A DNA stretch of 64,000 nt from Amphiura filiformis (taxonomy: Eukaryota > Echinodermata > Ophiuroidea > Amphilepidida > Amphiuridae), in NCBI RefSeq assembly GCF_039555335.1, contig NC_092646.1:33486880-33550879 (forward strand). The letters run 5' to 3'. The notes under the pieces are model-generated. The model saw only the letters and a program-made list of their open reading frames with translations, was not told the DNA's origin and searched no databases. The first letter of the stretch is position 1, and every line of letters starts with the position of its first letter. A program made the position numbers and the translations under genes. Shown piece by piece: positions 15,201 through 27,200 of the stretch.

Positions 15201-18200
15201 TTGTACATTGGTGAATGTATGTACTAACCTGTAGCAGCAAGTGGGACAAAGACATCAACACGGCCCCCTGAGTCTGCTGATGCTGGATGACTACAAAGAG
15301 TCTCCCAAAATGCTTGGTTTCAGGGTGATCCAATGTTTGTACATTGGTGAATGTATGTACTAACCTGTAGCAGCAAGTGGGACAAAGACATCAACATGGC
15401 CCCCTGAGTCTGCTGGCACTAGATGACTACAAAGAGTCTCCCAAAAATGCTTGGTTTCAGGGTGATCCAATGTTTGTACATTGGTGAATGTATGTACTAA
15501 CCTGTAGCAGCAAGTAGGACAAAGACATCAACATGGCCCCCTGAGTCTGCTGACACTAGATGACTACAAAGAGTCTCCCAAAAATGCTTGGTTTCAGGGT
15601 GATCCAATGTTTGTACATTGGTGAATGTATGTACTAACCTGTAGCAGCAAGTGGGACAAAGACATCAATACAGCCCCCTGAGTCTGCTGACACTAGATGA
15701 CTACAAAGAGTCTCCCAAAAATGCTTGGTTTCAGGGTGATTCAATGTTTGTACATTGGTGAATGTATATACTAACCTGTAGCAGCAAGTGGGACAAAGAC
15801 ATCAACACGGCCCCCTGAGTCTGCTGATGCTGGATGACTACAAAGAGTCTCCCAAAATGCTTGGTTTCAGGGTGATCCAATGTTTGTACATTGGTGAATG
15901 TATGTACTAACCTGTAGCAGCAAGTGGGACAAAGACATCAACATGGCCCCCTGAGTCTGCTGACACTAGATGACTACAAAGAGTCTCCCAAAAATGCTTG
16001 GTTTCAGGGTGATCCAATGTTTGTACATTGGTGAATGTATGTACTAACCTGTAGCAGCAAGTGGGACAAAGACATCAACACAGCCCCCTGAGTCTGCTGA
16101 CACTAGATGACTACAAAGAGTCTCCCAAAATGCTTGGTTTCAGGGTGATCCAATGTTTGTACATTGGTGAATGTATGTACTAACCTGTAGCACCAAGTGG
16201 GACAAAGATATCAACACGGGCCCCTGAGTCTGCTGACGCTAGATGACTGCAAAGAGTCTCCCAAAAATGCTTGGTTTCAGTGTGATCCAATGTCTGTACA
16301 TTAGTGATTGTATGTACTAACCTGTAGCAGCAAGTGGGACAAAGACATCAACATGGCCACCTGAGTCTGCTGACGCTAGATGACTGCAAATAGCCTCCCA
16401 GAAATGCTTGGTTCCAGGGTGATGCAATGTTTGTACATTGGTGAATGTATGTACTAACCTGTAGCACCAAGTGGGACAAAGACATCAACACAGCCCCCTG
16501 AGTCTGCTGACACTAGATGACTACAAAGAGTCTCCCAAAAATGCTTGGTTTCAGGGCGATCCAATGTTTGTACATTGGTGAATGTATATACTAACCTGTA
16601 GCAGCAAGTGGGACAAAGACATCAACACGGCCCCCTGAGTCTGCTGACGCTAGATGACTACAAAGAGTCTCCCAGAAATGCTTTGTTTCAGGGTGATTCA
16701 ATGTTTGTACATTAGTGAATGTATATACTGACCTGTAGCAGCAAGTGGGACAAAGACATCAACACGGCCCCCTGAGTCTGCTGACGCTAGATGACTACAA
16801 AGAGTCTCCCAAAAATGCTTGGTTTCAGGGTGATCCAATGTTTGTACATTGGTGAATGTATATACTAACCTGTAGCAGCAAGTGGGATAAAGACATCAAC
16901 ACGGCCCCCTGAGTCTGCTGACGCTAGATGACTACAAAGAGTCTCCCAGAAATGCTTGGTTTCAGGGTGATCTATTGTCTGCACATTGGTGAATGTATAG
17001 GGTGTGAGTTCTATCTCTGCAATGCCACTGGTGAAAATGCCCAGGCTCCTACAATTGATAAACAACACCAATTCAGAAAAAAGGATTAGACTAAAATTTA
17101 TGCGATCTACTCCCAGAACGTTTGGTTGGAAATGTGTAAATAATAATTGACAAGAACTTTGACAGTGATAGTAATGACCTATCAAAATTCATAATGAGGC
17201 AGGATAAACTGAACCAGTATTAAATAACTTACAAGCGTGTACCACACTAAATAATACTTTTTGATTGGACGTACAAGCCTGACATCAATATTGGGTTCAA
17301 GTGATATGACTCTCTATATAATTCTTTTCAATGTCTGTCTGTTTGTCTGTCTCTCTTTCCTGTCTGAATTTATCTCCCTGTGCGTCTTCATGTCTGTATT
17401 TATCTGTCTGTCTGTCCCATCTGTCTATTTCATCTGTCTGTCCCTGTCTGTCTCTCTCAGTATCTGTCTGTGTGCCTGTCTCTATGCATTCAGTAAACTC
17501 TGACAACATCTGGAACAATATGATACTTACTGAACTTCCTGCTCATCAAGTGTTTCTAGAAGTTTTTCTTGTATTCCTTCTAAGGTAGCACCATCATAAT
17601 CATAGAGCACAGCATGAACATCACTCCTGACTGATGCAAGTAACAGCTGAAAAAAGTTTAAACGCAATTTGTTTTTACCCTATGGAAGACATGACATTAA
17701 TCTCCCACACAGGGAGTGTAAATTTCATGTGGTTATACCTAAAAGGGTGCACGATTCCATTGAAATACACACTCCCTGTGTGGAAAATCATGTCTTTCAT
17801 AGGGGGTGTATGGATTCCAGGTGGAATAGCCTCAGGCCATCTTAATTTATCGTCTCAAAGCCCCCGCACGCATTAGTAAAATCGCCAGTTTTTGCATGTT
17901 ATTTGTTTTTTTTCTTCAAATCCACCACACAAATATACTATACTATATCTCAATAAAACACATTAGGCAGCTCCATTTAAATTCAATATGTCCTCTAAGA
18001 AAGTTTCAAATTGAATCTTCCACAAAATGGGGTGAACCAAAAAATAAACAACTTTTTCATTACTCAACTTATTCCACACTTCAACCCCACTGTATGAACA
18101 TGAAGTATTCAGTATCATAAGCATTAATGCAAGCCAATAGATTTGTCGCTGCTGGTCTGGTATGCTTTTCATGTACATAAAAAACCTGGTTGATAATGTA

Positions 18201-21200
18201 ATTCTGTTACCTGTACAGACGGAAGACGTGAAGATAAAAGCAGCACCCTTTTCTGATGATTTGCGACACTGTTATGAGTTACGTTAGACATGACATGGCG
18301 CTTGTAATGCGATCCTCCTCCTGATAAATCTTTCCTGCAAAATATGAAAGAAAACAAAGTAGCATGTCAAAGAGAAATTCCACAAACCATCTTAAATAGT
18401 ATTGGTTGCTTAAGACCCCATGTTTTTTCTTATGACGTCATCAGAGGCATCAGTATCTCAAATACATCACTAGCAGCAGCAAATTTTCAGAGCAATAATA
18501 TCTGTTGATGATGCCAGTTGGGGCGGCAAAAGTGCCCGGTGAACTCCCAGGGTTCCTGCACCTTGAAGCCTTTTAAAATTCAAGGACTTTCAAGGTCCAA
18601 AAGCATGATTTTCAAGGACTTTTACCATAACACAAAAATCATGATGCAGCTCTCAACAGCTCCTCTCCACTCCCCAAATTTTGTCAAAATTATGCTTTCC
18701 AGGACTTTCAAGGCCTTGACATGGTATTTTCAAATTCAAGGATTTTCAAGGACTGCAGGAATCCTGGTACTCCTTGCATATGTTTTTGTTCTTGTCTGAA
18801 ATTGTAAACATACTTTACAGCCAATATTTTCACCTTCTTGAGCATGCCTTCAGGAGTCAAAACGTTTGGCTCCATATAGTCATTAATATACATAACCAAC
18901 AAGTTGCTATGACAACACTCACCGCCTTGTGACTGGTTTTCTGAGTGGAGACACCACTTTTGGCTCTAGAGTACTTGCTAATGGGTCATGGTCTGTCTCC
19001 ATATCTAAACTGGCTGTTAGCGACAGCTTGGATCTGCCTCCTGTGCTATTCAGATCATCTGCCTGAAAATAGAGGAATACAAAGACATTGTGATTGCCAC
19101 ATACGGACAAACCCAAGATGACTATAAACTGATACTTGATAAAAAATACACACATTGGGCTATTCCATTTAAAATCCACACTACCCCATGTGGAAGATTT
19201 GGCCAAAGTCTTCTACAGTGGGAGTATGAGCTTTGAATAGAATAGACAATTGGGTAACTTCCATTTTAAAATACTCACTCCAGGCGTGGAAGATATAGGT
19301 AAAGCCATAATACAGGGGAGTGTGAGTTTCAAAATGATTAACCCTGACCATTACATTTGAAAAACATACTCCCCCTGTGGAAGATATTTTCAAAATCTTC
19401 CATAGGGGTAAAATTGATTTCAACTGGAATAGCCCATTTATTGGTCGAGCTATGAGTTTTAAAATATTGGACTCTTAAAACTCATAGCGATACCGATAAC
19501 TTTTGTATTGGTTGAAAAAAAACATCCAATTTTATCATTATTATGTTTTCAGAATCCATTTTGGTCAAAAAATGTGATTTTAAATTAAAGTTTGACCAAA
19601 ATCATACATTATGGCTTTAAGTGACATCAGAGGGAAATGACTAAGTACTGTATTCATTCCATTAACTGCCCAGGGCGCTTTGTGTCACTTTGAGTGGGCC
19701 TCTTATTTTTTATATTGTTAACATAATTACATCTGCAAAAAATGGCCCAAACTATTCATCCATCATCATCAGTGTGCCATATGTGACACAATCAAGGGGA
19801 ATGAGTCGGATGTCGCTAATATTGATTTTGAGATATTGGCAAAGAAAGTGTTAAAATTCTTTTGTCTTATATTGTTTTCAGTGATTGATAAATTGACATT
19901 AACTTCGTAATGAAAAGTCGTATCAACATGGGGTTTTCAGTTTCTGAAAGCTCTAAATGTCCTCTTTAGAAACATATGTAAAACTTGTTTTCGACCAGGG
20001 TCGACATGCGACTCATTCCCTTGATCATGTCACATATATTTCAGACCATGATGCAGATTTGCATGGGTAGTTAATGTAAAAATATCACAGTTTGTTTTTT
20101 GTCAAGTTACTGGGTGGGCGCATATATAAGTGCACGGGTGTTTAATGGAATAAATATGGTGACTGAAGAGGTTCATCAGGTCTGTTGATTATAGCTATTT
20201 AAAGTCTTTTGTCAAGACCAAAAGGAAAAACGTAAGTTTTTCTGCTGACAGGTTCGCCAGAAATCCATCTGCTTGGAGTGAGAGTCCCGGCCAGATGGAT
20301 CAATAACAACATCAATTGCTTTGAGAAAGCCGGAAAGTTTCTGGCGAAACTGTCAACAGAAAAACGTAAGTATTTCCTTTGGTCTTGACAAAGAACTTTA
20401 AAATAGCGAATAAATACGGTATTCAGACAAACCATAACGTCACCTACCTGTGCTCTATGTTGACCCTTCCGTCCTGTAGATCCAAGCCCATACTCAAATG
20501 CTCTTGTCGGCTCTGTCCATGATCTCTGATGTCTTTTCACATTGCTCATTTGCATATAGTAGGCGGAGCCATGTAGGGTTGGTGCGTTAGGATTTTGGAA
20601 TGCTGCCATAGCTTCGTATCCTCTCTGTAAGTCTGTAGGGGTGGAATCGGGGTCTAACCATGGTAGCACTGTAATAAAAGATATATATGTGTATAAGAGG
20701 ATATTCATACTTAGTGGTAAATAATTATTCACAATAATTTAACATAGAAAAAAAAGTGGTGTAAGTACACAGAATTTGATTCGCCCAATTTCTTTCAATC
20801 TACAGGCTTTTATGGGTTTGGGCTTTGATAAAATATAAAAGCCAGGTACCTCGTCGATACAATATGTTATCGAAGACAGCAAAGCATGGCTGAGTGCAGT
20901 AGACCTTAAAAGCTGTACTCCCTAAAATATTGTTCTGATATAGGTGTATTTGAAATGACTGAGTTACTTTTTCGTGAAGTCTTTATTACATAGCAGGGTA
21001 TATAAATTGAAAGATGCCTTAAGATTACTTACTTTTTGCTTTCACAACATAATCATCTCTGTCTTTCTTCTTTGATTTGTTTTTCTGGCCATCGCCTAAT
21101 AGGCCATAGGTATCCTACAAATTGATGACAAATCAAAAGCGAGCATACCAATTAAGCACACAAAAACTTGATTAGTATAAAAAGCAGCTATTTCATCTCT

Positions 21201-24200
21201 CCATTGTTCATATATATCAGAAAGATATCACATATAGTGAATACAAATTGAAAGCTGCCTTAAGATTTCTTACATAATCCTCTTCTTTGATATGCAAGCC
21301 AGTATGTACTTTTCGGATATAGAAAATACTCTCATTCCAAACATTTAAGGCCAGAGTAATGGAAGACACATTCGTTCACGCCCGAATTTGAGATTTCTTG
21401 ATATTTATCAACACTAAGATGTATTCTTTCACTTGAAACTGATAAAATACAACTTGCTAATATTTACTCGTATTTTTGCTTGATTTGTTTCACTCTTTTC
21501 AACTCTAAAAAGTCACATGGCTCAAGACAGTTTAGTAAATTGGCGTGAAATAATGAGTCAGAAATGTGCGAATGCGAAATATTTTGATTACGTGCGCGAT
21601 TCGCTTAGCGTGACGCGGCACAACTCTACGCGTATGTCCAACGCAGTCTAGGCGCATTCGGTTTGTTGTTCACGCCAGCAAATGTCGTGTAAACAAAACA
21701 AAAATTTGCAGTCAAAATGCCACTTAGATTTTTTTAATTATTTAGAATTTTGGCGCACTGAAAGCAGACATTATAGATTTATTGGTGCAAAAAGATGCAT
21801 ATTTAGACCATGCACCAGATACAGCTTTTACAAGCGTGAAAGTCTTACCGGTTTAAAATATACGGACGTTTTGTGCATAATTTTGACATTTTTTTACTAA
21901 AACATCGATTTCTCAGAGTTCACTTTTTACAATATTGCACGATTTTTGTGACAAGATAACTCAAAAAATATGCAAGCAAAAGGTAAACTTTTTGCACTAT
22001 CGTTTAGAGTACATCAAAGCCTAGGGAAGGTTTTCTCATTTTTTCAAAATATTTGTTTTAAACAAAAATATACACCATTCTGTGCAGTTTTTAGCTTAAT
22101 AGAGTGACAAAATCAGGTTTTTTTCACATGTTTTTTAAAAAAAAAAAAAAAGAGACGAATTTAAAAAAAATAAAAAACCTTCCCTAAGTTAATGTCTCTT
22201 CTTTATGAAAAGCTAACTGATTTTTTTTTACTCCGAACGGATTTTTTTCTAAGTTGTCACAAAAAAATTGGGGTAAAAAAGTGAATTTTTGTGATTTTTT
22301 CATAAACTCAAGATTTTTGAACAAATCTGACGTCACCATGGGATTCCTTGACTCATTTCCTTTCCAAAAATGTATAGTTTTATATACTTTTGACATACAA
22401 TTCAGAAATAATGATGCTCGAAAAGGTCCATGTTCTCTCCCATTACACTGGCCTTAACCCCGCCCCTGGAGCACACTGACATTGCCTGGCTAATAATTAC
22501 TTGGTACATCCCCGGGGGTACATCAGAGATACTAAAATCAATACCCGGGATCGATACATGTGAATGTGCTATGCACAATTTGATATTAAGATGAAAATCT
22601 TTGAATACCAGGGTAGAAAATGATGAATATCTCCCGTAATTTATTTAGTCTAAAGAAGCCAGATTTGGTTCCTTGCACTTGAATATGGTCATTTTCACGG
22701 TAAAGGGTGTAACTTTGGATTTTTAACATTTTGATCCGTAGTTTTCTAATAAAGCCACAGAATTCCATGATTTTTGGCCACATAAGTCATCTAGTTAGCA
22801 GCTACCTTGGGTAGCATAATCATCTTCGGGAGTTACTGCGTTCAGTTTTAGCAGGCTTAAATGTACCTAATATTGCCATTTTGAAAAACTGTAAAAACAG
22901 TAACATTTTTGTAAAACCCTGTGTTTTCTTCAGTTAGTTCATGGATAATTTTTCTTATCCTGAAAGTACGGTCATATGTTCAGTAAACACTGCCACATTA
23001 GATTTAATTGTGAACAGCCCTGTATTTTTGAGAACCGGACTTCGATATTTGTAGTTTCGGAGGCTTCATTTTCCGTTAACAATTGTTAACAAACTTTGTG
23101 GGTATAGCTTTGGTTCATAATTCTTGGTTATTTCTTCACTTCTTCTTGATTCATAACAGTTGATATCTTAACTTGAAATGGGTAACAAAAATTAGTTGAT
23201 TTGCAAGCTTTTAAAATTTTTATAAAATCTTGACTTCAAAGAGCCGATTTTCCGTTAACTTTTTGAAGCCTCCAAACAAACTGTTCAGCAAGCTTGGGCA
23301 AATATAAATAAAAGAGCTCATCCAATCTATTTATCAAAATGTAGCAAAGTAGATCCTCAAGTCACTTGTTTTTAAATCATGGAGATATATATCACCGTTT
23401 GAAAATGGGACCCAATACAAACTTTCCGTTAACAATTGAAGCCTCCGAAACAAATGAAGCCTCCGAAACAACAGTAAACTTAATTATCATCTATGCATAT
23501 CTAAATTGGTATGTTCCATATTGATATCTGCATTGTAATTGTTGCATGATATGTGCAGAATGTCATAAATTTAAAAAAAAATTGATATTATGGTTAATGC
23601 TTGAAAAATATACTGATATCCAAGAAAGCCCGTTTCGGAGGCTTCACATGCAAATAACACCATACTTAACAAATGGGTGAAAAAATTATCATGTTATAAA
23701 TCTGCAATATCTGCCGCATAGAATCATTGATTCAATACACACAAGAAAATAACAGCTTAGATGATCCCAACAGTGTTGTTTTCAAAAAACTACTTCTGCC
23801 ATGTTTAACCATTGTAAACATGAAGCCTCCAAACAAAAAAAAAATGACTTGCTGTGATAATTTAATTTTTGTCACAACTGAAATTCAATACTTAGAAGCA
23901 AAGCATGAAAATTGGTAATTGTGATATTTTTTACCTATTTTTCATGTCAACTTGTAGTAGTTAGCCAAATATTTTACTTTTATGATCACCTGTAACTGAA
24001 GCCTCCGAAACACAAACCGCTTGAATTGCCAATTCTAAAAAATAACTCCAATTTCTGTGAAACTTGGCTGGGAGGTTCCTTTCATCAAGTAGTATTTGTA
24101 CATGAAGTTAGACATTTAAATTATTTTAGGAACCCAATTAAAACTTAAAAAATATGTTTAAGGTTGGGAAATTTCCATTGCAAATGACCCTTGATGTTAA

Positions 24201-27200
24201 AAATTTTCAAAATTGCAATTACAAACATAGCAAAACATGGTATAAAATTTAACTTATATCTGTTGACTTACTTTGGAATGGGATTTCACATGTATTCCAG
24301 CTTTCATGTCATAATTTTCTGAGCTTATGTAAAATACATTTTTTCTTAGATTTTAACCAAAATGTTATGGAAATGTCAATTTTTTTTATCAGAAAGCAAA
24401 AGGTTTAAGCCTTGAAACACTATTTTACTGGAATTTAAGTTGCTTCTATGCATGATTACAGTAAACAGAAACATATTGAAGTGGTTTGAAATTTTGACCC
24501 TAAAAATCAAAAGTTACACCCTTTACCGTGAAAATGACCATATATGTGTTGAACGGATATGAGTCATTTTCACTTATGGAAGCAGTCTAAAAGCAGATGA
24601 CCTCATGGGCCTAGTAGCCTTAGTCGGATGTCGCTTGGCTCATTATGTGTCTCAAAACTATTGACATGCCAACTTTGAAATCCAGATTTCCGTACTCAGA
24701 AGAACAAAAATCCGTATTTTGCACCCTAAAACCGTATGTTTTAAATATGTACCTTTTGCATACCTGCCAACCCCAGAAACCCCAAAAGTAGAACACATAA
24801 TTGTGAGGGAGCACTTGTGCGACCGAGCACGTACCGGCCGGGGTCCAGGGGCCCACCTTACAAATGTGTAATCAAATTTAGCAATACCAAAGAACCATTC
24901 CATCAAAGTAATAAATCAATACAGAAAGATGCTTCCTTTATGAGTTATCACTCATTGAAAGTGCTACTTTGCTATACTTTACATGGAAAGCGGCCATCTT
25001 AAAGTTGTCATATTTCCTTAATTACAGGACTGATCAAGCTGATTTTCGGATATATGTGATGCACAGTTAAAAATTAATTATGTTTTCAAAAAAAAATTAA
25101 ACAGTTTAATGCCAATGTTAATTAGAAGACTGTACTGGGCAGTTGTCTATGCATGGTTAAAGAAAAATATTAAAAATATTAATGTGCCACTGCGTGCACC
25201 ATTGAGAAAACAATGTTGGAAAGCATCTTGCAGGCTATATCTTTTGCAGACATAAATAGTTAACTATATACCTCCAGAAGACACAGCATGTGTAGCAGTT
25301 AGATGAAGATGCTTAATAAAAAATATTAATGTGCATGAAAAGAAAAGTCAGGAGAAAATTATTTCGGAAACCATCTTGCAGGCCTATAAATATTTCTTTT
25401 AATGTGCATGCATCGTATGAAAGTCGGAAGTAAAGGAGGTCGAAACCTTCTTGTAGGCTTATTCTTTTGCACCAAAAGAGCTAAATAGTTAACTAAATAC
25501 CTTTAGAAGACATAGCATTAGGTGGTTAATAAAAAATAATAATATGCATGAAAAATCTGCAAGTCAGAAGAAAATTATTTCGGAAAGCATCTTGTAGGCC
25601 TATTAAATATTTCTTTAATGTGCATGCATGGTGCGAAAGTCGGAAGTAAATGGGGGTGGGAAACCTCCTTGTATGCTTATTCTTTTGCACCAAAAGAGCT
25701 AAATAGTTAACTAAATACCTTTAGAAGACATAGCATTAGGTGGTTAATAAAAATAATAATATGCATGAAAAATCTGCAAGTCAGAAGAAAATTATTTCGC
25801 AAAGCATCTTGTAGCCCTATTAAATATTACTTTAATGTGCATGCATGGTGCGAAAGTCGGAAGTAAATTGGGTTGGGAAACCTTCTTGTATGCTTATTCT
25901 TTTGCACCAAAAGAGCTTTTAATTAATAGTTAACTAAATACCTTTAGGAGACATAGCATTAGGTGGTTAATAAAAAATCATTATACCATTTCTTGCATTT
26001 CTTGCAAGTAATATTCAGGAACTCACTTCCCAGTTTGGCCGCTGTGTTCTTTGGTATGTGTTCTAGAAATGTTAAAAAAGGGGTGCTTTTGTAAAAGTGT
26101 ACTTGAAATGCAAAATATAGGGGTAATTTTAAGGCTAATTTGTACCCGCTTTTGTGTAAAATAGGGTAACAAATGCTGAAAATGTTCTTGAACCGCGCAA
26201 AATAGGGGGGTATTTTTGACTTTGGGAACGATCATGCGTTACGCCTTTGAATAGGAAGTGACAACACCGGGCTCGTCCCCCTATGTGCACGCAATTGATC
26301 AATATTTGCAGGTGGGGGAAATAGGGGAATTCACTTTTATTTTTGAAGAAAAATGTTTTGTTCCTTCTTTTTCAAAAAATTTCTCATTTTTTAAATTTTA
26401 TTTTTCTCTTCTTCTTGCCCAAATTAAACAACTGTACCCTTCCCCTTTTTCTGGACAACAAATCGATTGCTCAGTGCCAGAAGTGGGTTAGTGCAATAGC
26501 TGCCATGTGTAAATGAGTACAATATACTGTGTGTAAATTGCCATATGTTCACAGAGCAGCTATTGCACTAACACACTTCTGGCACTGAGCAATTGAAATG
26601 AGCCCTAAATTACTCCATTCCACCTTGGTGTTTACAAATGAAGAGCTTGTTTCCAAACCATGTTAAGTCCACAACACATGTAGTTCATTTACTTGTGTGA
26701 TACAATCACATTACTTTCATAAGATTGACATTAGCAACAGGAGTTGTACCATCAACAAGCCATTATTTACCACAACAATACTGCTTAACAATATGCAGAC
26801 TATTGTTCTCATTTGGGAACCAAAGGTCTCACACAGTATTGTTACTGAGCATCCATCTTCTGTTTGCTTTGTAATGGTACATCCAACTGAAATTACTATA
26901 CTATAGCATTACAACCCATTGCAATATCGCACAGGTAAATCAGAAACATGTGTTTGTGCAGGCTCTTCAAATATTGATGAGTATTTTACCTGTTGTTCAT
27001 GACGCTCAACATTGAGTGATCTAAGGCACTTGATATAATGTGCTTTCCAGGCTCCATACTCTTTGTCTTGTGGAACGTAAGGCAACAACCACCCTAATCG
27101 CACACACTTTGGCATCCATAATTCATCCTGCAAAACACAAAATAAAGGTTTACCTTTACATTGATAAAGATATTGATAATACTAAGTGTAAATCCATATC

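Noticed and set aside
13630-16998. CRISPR array or bank of alternative exons
   Set aside because: Units are contiguous with no variable spacers, so not CRISPR. Units lack 3' splice sites and stop in every frame, so they cannot be mutually exclusive exons.
17261-17588. Cys/Leu/Ser-rich small proteins
   Set aside because: Products of the TGTC microsatellite in intron 8.
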